This document shows positions 24,843 through 34,400 of a stretch of DNA of 64,000 bases, in pieces. Location: the NCBI RefSeq assembly GCF_015841355.1, contig NZ_CP064908.1, forward strand, positions 2,232,001 to 2,296,000, read 5' to 3'. A model generated the notes under the pieces. The model saw only the letters and a list, made by a program, of their open reading frames with translations. It made no database searches and was not told the origin of the DNA. The translations under genes and the position numbers were made by a program. Numbering within the stretch: the stretch's first letter is position 1; each line of letters opens with the position of its first letter. The stretch comes from Synechococcus sp. CBW1107. GTDB taxonomy: Bacteria > Cyanobacteriota > Cyanobacteriia > PCC-6307 > Cyanobiaceae.

Positions 24843-25372
24843 GGCGTTGCTCCGGCCGGCGTGCGCAGCAGCACTCCGGCCGGCGGATCGACCTCCAGCA
24901 CCCCCCCCAGCTCGAACACCTCCACCCGCCAGCGGCCGGCGGATACCAGTTGCAGGGCGAGGCGCTGGCCGTCGGGCGCCAGGCTCAGTCGCACCGGTTC
25001 GCGCCCGCCCGGCAGGGGCAAGGGCAGCAGCCGGTCGGTGAGGCGATCTTCGATCACCGCCAGGCGCCTGTCGCCCCGCTGCACGATCAGGGCCAGGTAG
25101 CGGCCTCTCCAGCTCAGGGAGGGGGAGCTGTGGGGCTGCCAGCGGTTGAGGTGGCGCAGAGGCAACACCCGTCCGGTGGCGCGTTCCTGGAGAAGAACGG
25201 TGGAGCGACCCTGTCGTTCGATCACGCTGGCCAGCAGACGACCATCACCGCTGAGGGCTGGATCCTGGCGGCTGAGGCTCGACGACCAGCCAGGGCCAGG
25301 AGCTGGCCGGGTTCGGCGGGCCCACGGCAGGGAGCATGCACTCAGAAGAACCGCCAGGACCGCCGCCGTCAC
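24839..25372 (-). CDS. Lipoprotein with TolB-like beta-propeller blades (paralogue A)
   Basis: This is the 177-residue first gene of a two-gene unit. A signal peptide with lipobox VLLSACSLPW places the Cys near residue 13. Blade-like repeats include RQDPALSGDGRLLASVIERQ, PSLSWRGRYLALIVQRGDRR and LSLAPDGQRLALQLVSAGRW. The repeat pattern matches the downstream paralogue, indicating duplication. Neither has a catalytic motif I can identify. Confidence 0.7.
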   Translation of the reverse strand: MTAAVLAVLLSACSLPWARRTRPAPGPGWSSSLSRQDPALSGDGRLLASVIERQGRSTVLLQERATGRVLPLRHLNRWQPHSSPSLSWRGRYLALIVQRGDRRLAVIEDRLTDRLLPLPLPGGREPVRLSLAPDGQRLALQLVSAGRWRVEVFELGGVLEVDPPAGVLLRTPAGATP

Positions 25373-25401
25373 CGTCAGTGAGCGGGGCCTCGGCAGGGTG
25401 A

Positions 25402-26391
25402 TCAGCTGTCGAAACGGGAGGTGTTGTCCCGGGGCCGGCTGCTGGAAGGGGTGGGCCTCAGCGGGGTGTAGTCGGCATCGCTCACGGGGGTGCCGGTGGG
25501 GGTGGAACCGGCACCAGAACCGGAGCTGGTCGTGGTGCTGGGGCGGTTGCGGATCGGAGTGCCCTGGGGGACGCCAGGGGGAGTGCCCGATGCCGGATCC
25601 GTGCCGCCGGCCGGGCCGGGCCGGCGGCTGGAGCGAGGCATGGTCTCGGCGCTGGGCACCGGACGGCTGCCGCGACGGGGCTCGATGCCGCTGTCGCGCT
25701 CCCGCCGGCGGGAACCGAAGGCCGGGCCTGAGGGTGCCGTGCTGGATGGCGCGGTGCTGGAGATCCCGGCCCTGCGGGTGCTGTAGGCGTCGGGCTCGCG
25801 TCGGGGGCTGGTTTCAGGAGCGTCCCAGGAGCTGTCGCCTGCCGGGCGGCGGCTGGTTTCAGGAGCGTCCCAGGAGCTGTCGCCTGCCGGGCGGCGGCTG
25901 GCGGCACGCTCGGGAATGGCAGGACGGGCGGCCTCACGACGGGGGCGGTAGAAGCTGGGTTCGTCGTCCGCTTCCTCGTTGAGGGGGGAGCGGATCCGCC
26001 GGCGCAGGGGCTGGGGCTCCTCGAAGCGCTCCATGTCGTCATCCCAGCCGGGACGCCCGCCGACCCTGGGCCTGGCGGGCATGGGCTCGTCGTCGTCGAA
26101 GTAGGAGGAGCGCCGTGCCTGCTCGGTGGTGACGCCCCGCAGGCGCACGCTTTCGTAGGCGAAGAAGACGGTGGTTCCCGCCAGCAGGAACTGGCCGAAC
26201 TGAAGGATCGGATCGAGCCGCCAGCCCTGGAAGAAGAGAATCCCGCCACAGAGCAGACCCACGGCGGCGAAGAAGACGTCGTAGTCGCGGGCGAGGGCAG
26301 GCTTGAAGCTCCTCATGAAATAGAGGAACGCACCACCGACGGCCAACACGATGCCGACGATGCTGGCCCAGTTCAGGCTGGCATTGACCAC
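25402..26391 (-). CDS. ycf66: Ycf66-family protein
   Basis: This 329-residue cyanobacterial and plastid-conserved protein has an N-terminal membrane region with three spans (WASIVGIVLAVGGAFLYFMR, DVFFAAVGLLCGGILFFQGW and LDPILQFGQFLLAGTTVFFAY). A long Pro/Ser/Arg-rich hydrophilic tail of about 240 residues follows. The tail carries a perfect 15-residue tandem repeat, SRRPAGDSSWDAPET x2. The family's function is unknown. Neighbouring psbX suggests a photosynthetic context, but only by proximity. Confidence 0.88.
   Translation of the reverse strand: MVNASLNWASIVGIVLAVGGAFLYFMRSFKPALARDYDVFFAAVGLLCGGILFFQGWRLDPILQFGQFLLAGTTVFFAYESVRLRGVTTEQARRSSYFDDDEPMPARPRVGGRPGWDDDMERFEEPQPLRRRIRSPLNEEADDEPSFYRPRREAARPAIPERAASRRPAGDSSWDAPETSRRPAGDSSWDAPETSPRREPDAYSTRRAGISSTAPSSTAPSGPAFGSRRRERDSGIEPRRGSRPVPSAETMPRSSRRPGPAGGTDPASGTPPGVPQGTPIRNRPSTTTSSGSGAGSTPTGTPVSDADYTPLRPTPSSSRPRDNTSRFDS
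25806..25895. repeat. 45-bp perfect tandem repeat inside ycf66
   Basis: Two identical 45-bp units, 25806-25850 and 25851-25895, encode the 15-residue duplication in the disordered Ycf66 tail. The unit length is a multiple of three, so the frame is kept. A partial third unit begins at 25896. Confidence 0.95.
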
Positions 26392-26483
26392 GTCTGAAAC
26401 CTCAGGCGAACGACTTGTTCCGTCCGCCAGGGGTGAACGGCAGTTCCAGTTTAGGGACCTGGAACGGAAGAATCAGCGGCAGC

Positions 26484-26606
26484 TCAGAGCTTGCGGTCGA
26501 CCTGGTCGTTCTGGCTGATCAGCACCAGGGCGATGGTGATCGGAATCACCACGATCAGCGCTCCGTACACGAGGCTGCTGAGGAAGTTGGAGAGGGATGG
26601 GGTCAT
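26484..26606 (-). CDS. psbX: Photosystem II protein PsbX
   Basis: This 40-residue single-span subunit of photosystem II reads [20 protein letters not shown] then [20 protein letters not shown]. The sequence matches the standard cyanobacterial PsbX pattern (MTPSLxNFxxSLxxGAxIVVIP, SQxDxVxR). PsbX sits at the periphery near cytochrome b559. The gene lies between ycf66 (same strand, downstream) and a divergent YggT-family gene. Confidence 0.95.
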   Translation of the reverse strand: MTPSLSNFLSSLVYGALIVVIPITIALVLISQNDQVDRKL

Positions 26607-26683
26607 GGCGCCATGGGATCCGCACCGGATCTTAGGCAGCGGTGCCCGCTTCCTACGATGGGACCACCGCTGCTTACCGCTTT

Positions 26684-27010
26684 GTGACGGCCGTCTCCGT
26701 GCTGGTCTCTGCCCTGCCGGTGCTCCACACCGCGCTGGCTCTGGGCCTGGCGGCCTGGACCCTGCTGTTCCTGTTCCGCATCGTGCTCACCTGGTACCCA
26801 CAGGTGGATCTGAACCGCGGGGCGATGCGCCTGATCGGCTGGCCCACCGAGGGGCTGTTGCGCTTCAGCCGCCGGCTGATTCCCGCCATCGGCGGCGTCG
26901 ATGTGACCCCGGTGATCTGGGTGGGGCTGATCAGCCTGCTCAGGGAGCTGGTGGTGGGACAGCAGGGGCTGCTCACCCAGGTGCTGCGTCAGAGCCAGTC
27001 CATTGTCTGA
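26684..27010 (+). CDS. YggT/Ycf19-family membrane protein
   Basis: This ~108-residue membrane protein of the YggT/Ycf19 family has two to three spans ([39 protein letters not shown]). The conserved central motif is [20 protein letters not shown] followed by [17 protein letters not shown]. In plastids and cyanobacteria the family has been linked to membrane and nucleoid organisation or complex assembly. The GTG at 26684 ([14 protein letters not shown]) was chosen; a GTG at 26642 would add 14 atypical residues. Confidence 0.85.
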   Translation: MTAVSVLVSALPVLHTALALGLAAWTLLFLFRIVLTWYPQVDLNRGAMRLIGWPTEGLLRFSRRLIPAIGGVDVTPVIWVGLISLLRELVVGQQGLLTQVLRQSQSIV

Positions 27011-27054
27011 GTGCGTCCATGGCCATGGCCTGAAGCCGGCGGTTCGTCGCCGGG

Positions 27055-28419
27055 TCAGCCGCGCGGATCAGCAGGCGGCAGCATCTCCTGCTCCACGAAC
27101 TTGGTGTGGACATCGCCGCTCTGGAACTCGGGCCGATCCAGCAGGGCGAGGTGGAACTCGATCGTGGTGGGGATACCGGTGATCGCACATTCGCTCAGGG
27201 CCCGGCGCATGCGCTTGACGGCCGCCTCGCGATCGAGCCCCCAGACAATCAGCTTGCCGATCAGCGAGTCGTAGAAGGGGGGGATTTCGTAGCCTGTATA
27301 GACGTGGCTGTCGACCCGCACGCCCGGCCCCCCCGGTGGCAACCAGCCGGTGATCCGGCCCGGGGCCGGCCGGAAGTTCTGCTGCGGGTCTTCGGCATTG
27401 ATGCGGCATTCGATCGCATGGCCGCGCAGCTGCACGTCCTCCTGGCGCATGCTCAGGGGCTCGCCCCCGGCGATGCGCAGTTGCTCGGCGATCAGATCAA
27501 AGCCGGTGACCATCTCCGTGACGGGATGCTCCACCTGGATGCGGGTGTTCATCTCCATGAAATAGAAGCTGCCGCTGCGATCCACGAGGAACTCCACGGT
27601 GCCCGCGCCCTCATAGGTGATGCTGCGGGCTGCCGCCACCGCCGCCTCGCCCATGCGCCGTCGCAGCTCAGGATCCAGCGCCGGACTGGGGGCTTCCTCC
27701 AGCAGCTTCTGGTGTCGGCGCTGGATCGAGCAGTCGCGCTCGCCCAGGTGCACGACATTGCCGTGGCGGTCAGCCAGGATCTGCACCTCGACGTGGCGGG
27801 GCCGCTCGATGAACTTCTCCATGTAGAGGCCGGGGTTGCCGAAGGCCGCTTCCGCTTCCCCCTGAGCTGCCTTGAAGAGTCCCTCGAGCTGCTCCGGCTC
27901 CTGCACCAGGCGCATGCCACGGCCACCACCGCCGGCCGTGGCCTTGATCATCACGGGGAAGCCCATGCGCCCAGCCAGCACGGAGGCCTCCCGGGCGTCC
28001 TCCAGCAGACCTTCACTGCCGGGGATGGTGGGAACTCCAACCCGCTGCATGGTGGCCTTGGCCGTGGATTTGTCCCCCATGGCCCGGATCGCCTCCGGGG
28101 ATGGTCCGACGAAGGTGAGGCCGTGGGCGGTGCAGATTTCCGCGAATCGGTCGTTCTCGGCCAGGAAGCCATAACCGGGATGGATCGCATCGGCGCCCCG
28201 GGAGATCGCCGCGGCAATGATGTTGGGAATGTTGAGATAGCTCTTGCTGCTGGGGGCTTCCCCCACGCAGACCGCCTCGTCGGCCAGTTGCACGTGCAGG
28301 GCGTTGCGGTCGACGGTGCTGTAGACCGCCACTGTGCTGATGCCCAGTTCGCGGCAGCTGCGCAGGATTCTGAGAGAAATCTCGCCACGGTTGGCGATCA
28401 GCAGCTTGCCGATGGGCAT
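27055..28419 (-). CDS. accC: Biotin carboxylase subunit of acetyl-CoA carboxylase
   Basis: The enzyme carboxylates biotin on BCCP with ATP and bicarbonate, the first half of the committed step of fatty-acid synthesis. It has 454 residues. Motifs include [37 protein letters not shown], the Gly-rich ATP loop [34 protein letters not shown], the [16 protein letters not shown] segment and [19 protein letters not shown]. The start [14 protein letters not shown] is canonical. The other subunits are not in the window, as is usual in cyanobacteria. Confidence 0.97.
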   Translation of the reverse strand: MPIGKLLIANRGEISLRILRSCRELGISTVAVYSTVDRNALHVQLADEAVCVGEAPSSKSYLNIPNIIAAAISRGADAIHPGYGFLAENDRFAEICTAHGLTFVGPSPEAIRAMGDKSTAKATMQRVGVPTIPGSEGLLEDAREASVLAGRMGFPVMIKATAGGGGRGMRLVQEPEQLEGLFKAAQGEAEAAFGNPGLYMEKFIERPRHVEVQILADRHGNVVHLGERDCSIQRRHQKLLEEAPSPALDPELRRRMGEAAVAAARSITYEGAGTVEFLVDRSGSFYFMEMNTRIQVEHPVTEMVTGFDLIAEQLRIAGGEPLSMRQEDVQLRGHAIECRINAEDPQQNFRPAPGRITGWLPPGGPGVRVDSHVYTGYEIPPFYDSLIGKLIVWGLDREAAVKRMRRALSECAITGIPTTIEFHLALLDRPEFQSGDVHTKFVEQEMLPPADPRG

Positions 28420-28545
28420 CCGTGGTGGGTCAAGGCCGCTGCGGACTGTATCAGTGCTGACCCTTGACTCCGCAGTTCGGCGGAGGCCGGGACCGGCGAT
28501 GGGTATATTGACGAGCCGAAGGGAGTCCAGACTCCTGACGGCCAC

Positions 28546-28627
28546 GCGGATGTGGTGGAATTGGTAGACACGCACGTTTGAGGGGCGTGTGGCTTCGGCC
28601 TTGCGAGTTCAAGTCTCGCCATCCGCA
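28546..28627 (+). tRNA. tRNA-Leu (GAG)
   Basis: An 82-nt class II tRNA. The acceptor stem is GCGGATG paired with CATCCGC, with discriminator A at 28627. The D-arm contains TGGTGGAATTGGTAGACACG, the anticodon stem is CACGT/GCGTG with loop TTGAGGG (anticodon GAG). A short variable arm (GGCTTCGGCC) and T-loop GAGTTCAAGTCTC follow. The CCA end is not encoded, as expected in cyanobacteria. Confidence 0.96.
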
Positions 28628-28644
28628 TTTTCCCTTCCCACAAC

Positions 28645-29928
28645 TTGAGAGAGCCGCTGCTGAGCCGCACGCCCACCACAGCGATCGTGCTGGTGTGCAA
28701 CGGCCCTGGCGAACTCACCACCTGGGTGCGCCCTCTTGCCCAGCGCCTGCATCGTCAGCTGGAGCTTCAACCCGTCGTGCCTGGGGCGGCGTGCTCCCTG
28801 GAGCTGGTGCTCGTGCCCTGCCCCAACGCCACCGGCAGCGAAGCGCGGGTGGCCCGTGACCTCGGCCTGTTCTCCCGCATCGTGCCGGCCCGGAAGTTCT
28901 GGGAACTGCTGGTCAGGCCCCGGCGCCATGGACCCTGGCCCGCCCATGGGGTGGTGGTCTTCCTGGGCGGAGATCAGTTCTGGACCGTGCTGCTCTCGGC
29001 GCGTCTCGGTTACCGCCACCTCACGTATGCCGAGTGGGTGGCCCGTTGGCCGCGCTGGAACGACCGCATCGCCGCGATGGGCCCCCAGGCCGCCACGCGC
29101 CTGCCTCCCCGCTGGCGCAAGCGCTGCACGGTGGTGGGGGATCTGATGGCCGATCTCTCCGAGGAGGCGCGGGCGGTGGCTCCCCTGCCCGAGGGGGAGT
29201 GGGTGGCCCTGCTGCCCGGCTCCAAACGGGCGAAGCTGCAGGTGGGTGTTCCTTTCCTGCTCGACACCGCCGATCGACTCGCCCGCCTGCGGCCCGGGTG
29301 TCGCTTCATCCTGCCGGTGGCACCGACCACCAGCGTGCCCGATCTGCTGGCCTACGGAGGCAGCGGCAACCCGATTCAGCGCCACTACGGCGGTCAGCCG
29401 CCCCGGCTGCTCGAGCCGGAGGCCGGCTCCGGCCAGCGCTGGCTGATCAGCGGGGCCGGCACCCCCATCCTGCTGTTCGAGCAGCATCCGGCCCATGCCC
29501 CCCTGAGCCAGTGCGCTCTGGCGCTCACCACCGTGGGGGCGAACACGGCTGAACTCGGGGCCCTCGGTGTGCCGATGATCGTCCTGGTGCCCACCCAGCA
29601 TCTGCAGGTGATGCAGGCCTGGGACGGCTGGCTGGGTCTGCTGGCGCGCCTGCCCCTGCTGCGCTGGTTGCTGGGCCTGGCGCTCACGGCCTGGCGCATG
29701 CGCCAGCGGGGGTTTCTGGCCTGGCCGAACATCTCGGCTGGACGTGCCGTGGTGCCCGAGCGGGTGGGAGCGATCACGCCCGCCGAGATCGCTGCCGAGG
29801 CCAATGAGTGGCTGGCCCACCCGGAGCGGCTGCGGGGCCAGCGCGACGATCTGCGCAGCCTGCGCGGCCAGCCCGGGGCCGTGGCGGCCCTGGCGGCGAT
29901 GGTGCAGGAGCTTCTGCCGGCTGCCTAA
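28645..29928 (+). CDS. LpxB-like (lipid-A-disaccharide-synthase-related) protein
   Basis: A 427-residue GT-B-fold protein distantly related to LpxB. It has an N-terminal Rossmann-type start (IVLVCNGPGELTTWVRPLAQ), a middle strand VALLPGSKRAKLQ resembling the sugar-nucleotide site, and a C-terminal ALTTVGANTAELGALGVPMI followed by VLVPTQHLQVMQAWDG. Cyanobacteria carry this second LpxB-like family besides true LpxB, with unknown acceptor. The start is unsure: TTG at 28645 or a later codon. It lies 17 bp after the tRNA. Confidence 0.75.
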   Translation: MREPLLSRTPTTAIVLVCNGPGELTTWVRPLAQRLHRQLELQPVVPGAACSLELVLVPCPNATGSEARVARDLGLFSRIVPARKFWELLVRPRRHGPWPAHGVVVFLGGDQFWTVLLSARLGYRHLTYAEWVARWPRWNDRIAAMGPQAATRLPPRWRKRCTVVGDLMADLSEEARAVAPLPEGEWVALLPGSKRAKLQVGVPFLLDTADRLARLRPGCRFILPVAPTTSVPDLLAYGGSGNPIQRHYGGQPPRLLEPEAGSGQRWLISGAGTPILLFEQHPAHAPLSQCALALTTVGANTAELGALGVPMIVLVPTQHLQVMQAWDGWLGLLARLPLLRWLLGLALTAWRMRQRGFLAWPNISAGRAVVPERVGAITPAEIAAEANEWLAHPERLRGQRDDLRSLRGQPGAVAALAAMVQELLPAA

Positions 29929-29956
29929 ATTGACGGCAGCAGACCTTTCTTGCCCG

Positions 29957-30370
29957 ATGGCCAGCTCCGACACGGCCGCCACGCCAGCCCCCTCCGATCA
30001 CGACTGGCGTGAGCGCCTCACGCCCGAGCAGTACGAGGTGGCCCGTTGCGGCGGGACCGAGCGGGCCTTCACCGGGGCCTACTGGAACACCAAGCAGGAG
30101 GGTCGCTACGACTGCATCTGCTGCGGTTCGCCCCTGTTCGGCTCCAGCGCCAAGTTCGATTCCGGTACGGGCTGGCCCAGCTTCTGGGACGGGCTCGATC
30201 CCGCAGCGATCACCACCATCGAGGACCGCAGCCACGGCATGGTGCGAACCGAAATCCGCTGTGCCAGGTGTGAGGCCCACCTGGGCCACCTCTTCCATGA
30301 CGGCCCCGGCCCCACGGGCCTTCGCTACTGCGTGAACTCGGCCTCCCTGAACTTCAGGCCGGCGGACTGA
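29957..30370 (+). CDS. msrB: Peptide-methionine (R)-S-oxide reductase MsrB
   Basis: The enzyme repairs oxidised methionine (R-sulfoxide) in proteins. It has 137 residues with both zinc CxxC pairs (DCICCGSPLFG and IRCARCEAHLGHLF). The substrate loop is SGTGWPSFWDGLD, and the catalytic Cys is in GLRYCVNSASLNF near the C-terminus. The ATG at 29957 gives a hydrophilic leader before WRERLTPEQYEVARCGGTER. The position downstream of the LpxB-like gene (28 bp) suggests co-transcription. Confidence 0.95.
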   Translation: MASSDTAATPAPSDHDWRERLTPEQYEVARCGGTERAFTGAYWNTKQEGRYDCICCGSPLFGSSAKFDSGTGWPSFWDGLDPAAITTIEDRSHGMVRTEIRCARCEAHLGHLFHDGPGPTGLRYCVNSASLNFRPAD

Positions 30371-30412
30371 GGCCCCCCGGCCGGCCTATCCCAGGATTCA
30401 CCCGGTCACCAG

Positions 30413-31426
30413 TCACCAGGGATCCGAGAAGCGCTCCTCATTCGTGCGGGGGCGGGCCGGGGGCTCCAGCACCTCCGGTTCCGGCTCCTGCCTCCCCCGG
30501 TAGGGCTCGGGTTCCACATCAAGCGGCTGACGCTGCTGGTCTCCGCTGGAGCGAAGCGGAGCCTGACGGGGCTGCTGGGGCAGGGGGCTCCGGCGTCTTG
30601 GTTCGTCGTCGTACTCATCTTCGTCGAGGTACCGCCGCTGACGCAGGGGTTCCTGACGGCGGCGCTCCAGCTCCACGTACTCCAGTTCCTCCTGCTCCTC
30701 CACCTGCACGGCACGGCTGGAGGCGGGCTGAATCCGGCGCTGCTCCTGGACGCTGGGCTGTCCGGAGGCCAGCTGGTTCTCCACCGGCACCATGGTCTGG
30801 CGGAAGCGGTCCCGCTCCTCCTGCTCCCAGCTGGGGCCGCCGATGCCCAGTTTCTCGAGCAGGCCGCTGCCCAGCTGCTTGAGTTTCTCCTCAGCGCCCT
30901 CGTACACGATGATCCGATCGGGCCCGCTGCTCACGATCTCCTCGACGCTCAGTTCCCAGGTGCTGAGCACCCCTTCGCCAAGCAGTGGAACACCGAGGGC
31001 TCCCAGCACCAGGGTGGTGAGCTCTCCGGTTTCGATGTCGAAGCTGAAGCCCAGCACCCGTCCCAGCTGTTCGCCCGACTCGCTGATCACCTGGCAGTTG
31101 ATCACCTTGCTGTAGCGATCGGGGTTGAACCCTTCCGCCAGGGAATCGGCGGAATCCACCAGCACCACATCGCCCACCTGGCGGATGCGATCGAGCGGCA
31201 TCCAGCGTGGCAGACCAGGCAGAAAGCGGGTGAAGGGGTTGTCGCGCAGACCGAGCGCCACCACCTCCCGGCGGTCGATGTCGACCACCACTTCGCCCAC
31301 CACGCCCAGCCGGCGGCCGGTGTCGCGGGTGATCACCTGGGTTCCCATCAGCTCGGAGCGCAGCCAGAGCCTGTCGCTGGGGGCGGCGCCGGAAGGGTCG
31401 GCGGAGGGAGGGTAGGAGGAGGTCAA
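30413..31426 (-). CDS. PRC-barrel domain protein with disordered tail
   Basis: This 337-residue protein has two PRC-barrel domains (about 25-100: LMGTQVITRDTGRRLGVVGE; about 105-180: VINCQVISESGEQLGRVLGF, FDIETGELTTLVLGALG). An ~150-residue Glu/Arg/Gln/Pro-rich tail follows (QVEEQEELEYVELERRRQEP). In cyanobacteria, PRC-barrel proteins of this layout have been linked to ribosome or photosynthetic-complex maturation, but the specific role is inferred only. Upstream, smc starts on the same strand's far side, separated by about 65 bp from its stop. Confidence 0.8.
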   Translation of the reverse strand: MTSSYPPSADPSGAAPSDRLWLRSELMGTQVITRDTGRRLGVVGEVVVDIDRREVVALGLRDNPFTRFLPGLPRWMPLDRIRQVGDVVLVDSADSLAEGFNPDRYSKVINCQVISESGEQLGRVLGFSFDIETGELTTLVLGALGVPLLGEGVLSTWELSVEEIVSSGPDRIIVYEGAEEKLKQLGSGLLEKLGIGGPSWEQEERDRFRQTMVPVENQLASGQPSVQEQRRIQPASSRAVQVEEQEELEYVELERRRQEPLRQRRYLDEDEYDDEPRRRSPLPQQPRQAPLRSSGDQQRQPLDVEPEPYRGRQEPEPEVLEPPARPRTNEERFSDPW

Positions 31427-31491
31427 AGGCCAGATCCCGGGCGGGTGTCGGCGAAGTGGGTGGTCGGATCATTGTGACCCACCGCACCGGT

Positions 31492-34400
31492 TCAGGCGGC
31501 GGTGGGCATCCCGACCACCTGGGTGTGGGCCCCACGGGCCTGAGTCACCCCCACCGTGCGGGTAGCGGCGGCGATCATCGGCCTGCGGTGGCTGACCACC
31601 AGGAACTGGGCCTGATCGGCCTGGCTGGCGATCAGCGCGGCCAGCCGCTCCACATTCACACCATCGAGGAAGCTGTCGACCTCGTCGAGGGCATAGAAGG
31701 GGGAAGGGCGGAAGCGCTGCAGGGCGAACAGGAAGCTCAGGGCCGTGAGCGACTTCTCCCCACCCGACATCGAGGCCAGCCGGCGCACGGTCTTGCCCTT
31801 GGGGTGGGCCACCAGGGTGAGCCCGCCTTCGAGGGGCTGGGCCTCGTTCTCCAGCTGCAGGTGCCCTTCGCCTTCGGAGAGTCCGGCGAAGATCGTGCGG
31901 AAGTGGCCATCCACGGCGTGGAACGCCTCCAGGAACGCCTCCTGGCGCAGGGTGGCCACGGTCTCGATACGCAGCAGCAGTTCCTCCCGTTCGCTGGAGA
32001 GCACCTCCAGCCGGCTGGCGAGGTCGGCCAGGCGCTGCTCCAGCTGCTCCAGTTCCTCCAGAGCCAGCATGTTCACCGGCTCCAGAGCTTCCATGCGCTG
32101 CTGCAGCCGCTGCAACTCCTGCTGCAGCGCTTCGAGGCCTGCTGAGCGCAGCTCCTCGGAGATCTCGGGCAGGGGATCGGGCAGGGCCCGCTCCATCGCC
32201 TCCAGCCGCAGGGCCTGAGACCGCTCCTGCTCTCCGAGCGCCAGGCGCTCCTCCCCCAGCCGCTGCAGGTCCCACTGGCGTTGCTGCAAGGCCTGCCGTT
32301 GCTGGGCCACCTGGGCTTCGGCGGCATCGCGGGCCCGGCGCCGTTCGCCGAAACGCTCCTGCAGCCGTTGCTGCTGCCCCTCCAGCTCCGCCTGGCGTTC
32401 CTGGCCCTGGCGTTCCTGCTCGCGCCGTTGACGGTGCTCTTCGGCCAGGCTGAGCACAGCCTGCTGCAACCGCGCTTCCTCCCCGGCGAGGGCTTCGAGC
32501 TGATCCCCGAGGCGGGTGAGGCTCAAGCTGCGCTCCCGCTGGGCCAGCAGCAGGGCGTCCCGCTGCTCGCGAGCGCTGGCCAGCCGCTGATCGGCCGCCT
32601 CCAGGTCGCGTTGCAGGCCCTGCCAGCGGGCGCTGTCTCCGGACGCCTGGGCTTCGGCCTCGGCCACCTCCAGCCCGGCCAGGTCCAGCAGCATGGGGGC
32701 CAGCTCGCGCTCCAGCTGCTGGCGGCGCTGCCGGCCGCTCTCCAGGCCCTCCCGGGTGTGGTTGAGCCGTTGCTGGAGCTGCTCCATCCGTTGCAGCTGG
32801 GGCCCCAGGGCCCGCTCCGCCGCCGCCCGCTCCGCTGTCAGGGCGGCCCGGCGCTGCTGTCCCTCCTGCAGCGCCGGGCGCAGCTTCTCCAGCTGCCGGC
32901 CCAGATCGGCCTCTCGGCGGCGGCAGACCACCAGGCTCTCCCCCAGCTCTAGCAGGCGGCGCCGGTGGGGCTCCGCCTCGTCCTGCTCACCGGCGCGTCC
33001 GAAGCTGAGCTGGCCGGAGCGCTGCTGCAGGCTGCCGCCGGTCATGGCGCCGCTGCGCTCCAGCAGTTCCCCTTCCAGGGTCACGGCCCGGCAGCGGCCG
33101 AGTTCCCGTCGCGCACTGGACAGGTCTTCGAACACCAGGGTGTCGCCGAAGACGTGGCGGAAGACGTCGGTGTAGACGGGCTCGAAGCGCAGCAGATCGA
33201 TGGCGCGGCCCACCAGCCCGCCGGCGCCGGAGTGACCGGTTCCGCCACGCTCCAGGGCGGCGTTGCCACCTCCACTGCCACTGCCGCGGATCTTGTTGAG
33301 CGGCAGGAAGGTGAGGCGACCGGCCCGGCGGCTCTTGAGCAGCTCGATCGCCTGGGAGGCGATGCGGTCGTCATCGACCACCACCTGGGCCAGGCGGCCG
33401 CCGGCGGCCACCTCCAGGGCCAGCCGGAAGCGCTCCTCCACCTCGGCCAGTTGAGCCACGGGGCCGTGCAGCCCCCCCAGACCCGATTCCAGCAGCAGGC
33501 GCAGGGCACCGGTGCCACGGCTCTCCTGGAGGGTGTCGCGGCGGCTTTCGATCCGGGCGATCTCCCGCTCCAGCTGGGCCTGTTCCTGCTCCAGTCGGGT
33601 GCGGGTGCGTTGCTGCAGGGCCAGGGTCTCTGCCAGCTCCCGGGCCTGACTCTGTTGCTGCTCCACCTGGGCCTGCACAGCTTCGGCTTCGGCCAGCAGC
33701 TCCTGCAGGCGCCGCTGCTGCTCCCGGTCGGCGCTGCCACCGCTGGCCAGCTCCCCCTCCAGTTCCAGCAGGCGCTCCTCGGCCTGGCGCAGTCTCTCGC
33801 TGAGCTGCTGCTGTTCCGCCAGCAGGGGCGCCACCGACTGCTGCAGCTCCTGACGCCGCTGGCTGCGGTGCTTCTGCTCCTCCAGCCAGGTGCCGGAGCG
33901 ACCTGCCACGTCCCCCAGCCGTCGCCGGGAGAGCTCCACCGCGCTCTCAGCGCTCAGGCAGGCCTGCTCCGCCGCCGCCAGGGCGCTGGCGTGCCGGTCA
34001 TCGGCGCTGAGCTCCTGGCGCTGGCGCTGCAGCTCGGCGTGCTGGCGCTGCAGCTCCTGACGCTGGCCCTGAAGGGACTCCGCCTGCTGCTGTTGCCGCT
34101 CCGCCTGGCGCTTCAGCTCGCGGGCGCTGGTCTCCAGGCCGGCCAGTTCCGCCTGCACCACCAGCAGGCTGTCCTCCCCGAGGGCCTTGACCTCGGCCTG
34201 AAGCAGGCTGAGCCCTGCGCTGGCCTGCTTCAGGGCCTCCTGGGCGGCGGCGAGGGCCGTGCGGTCGTTCAGCTCCTGGGCCTCCAGGGCCTGTTGACGC
34301 CGCTGCAGGGCCTCCAGCTGGCTGCCGGCCTGTTCATGGGCGAGCACCTGTTCCTGAAGGCGGCCGAGCTGCTGGCGCTGCCTCAGGTCCTGATAGGTGC

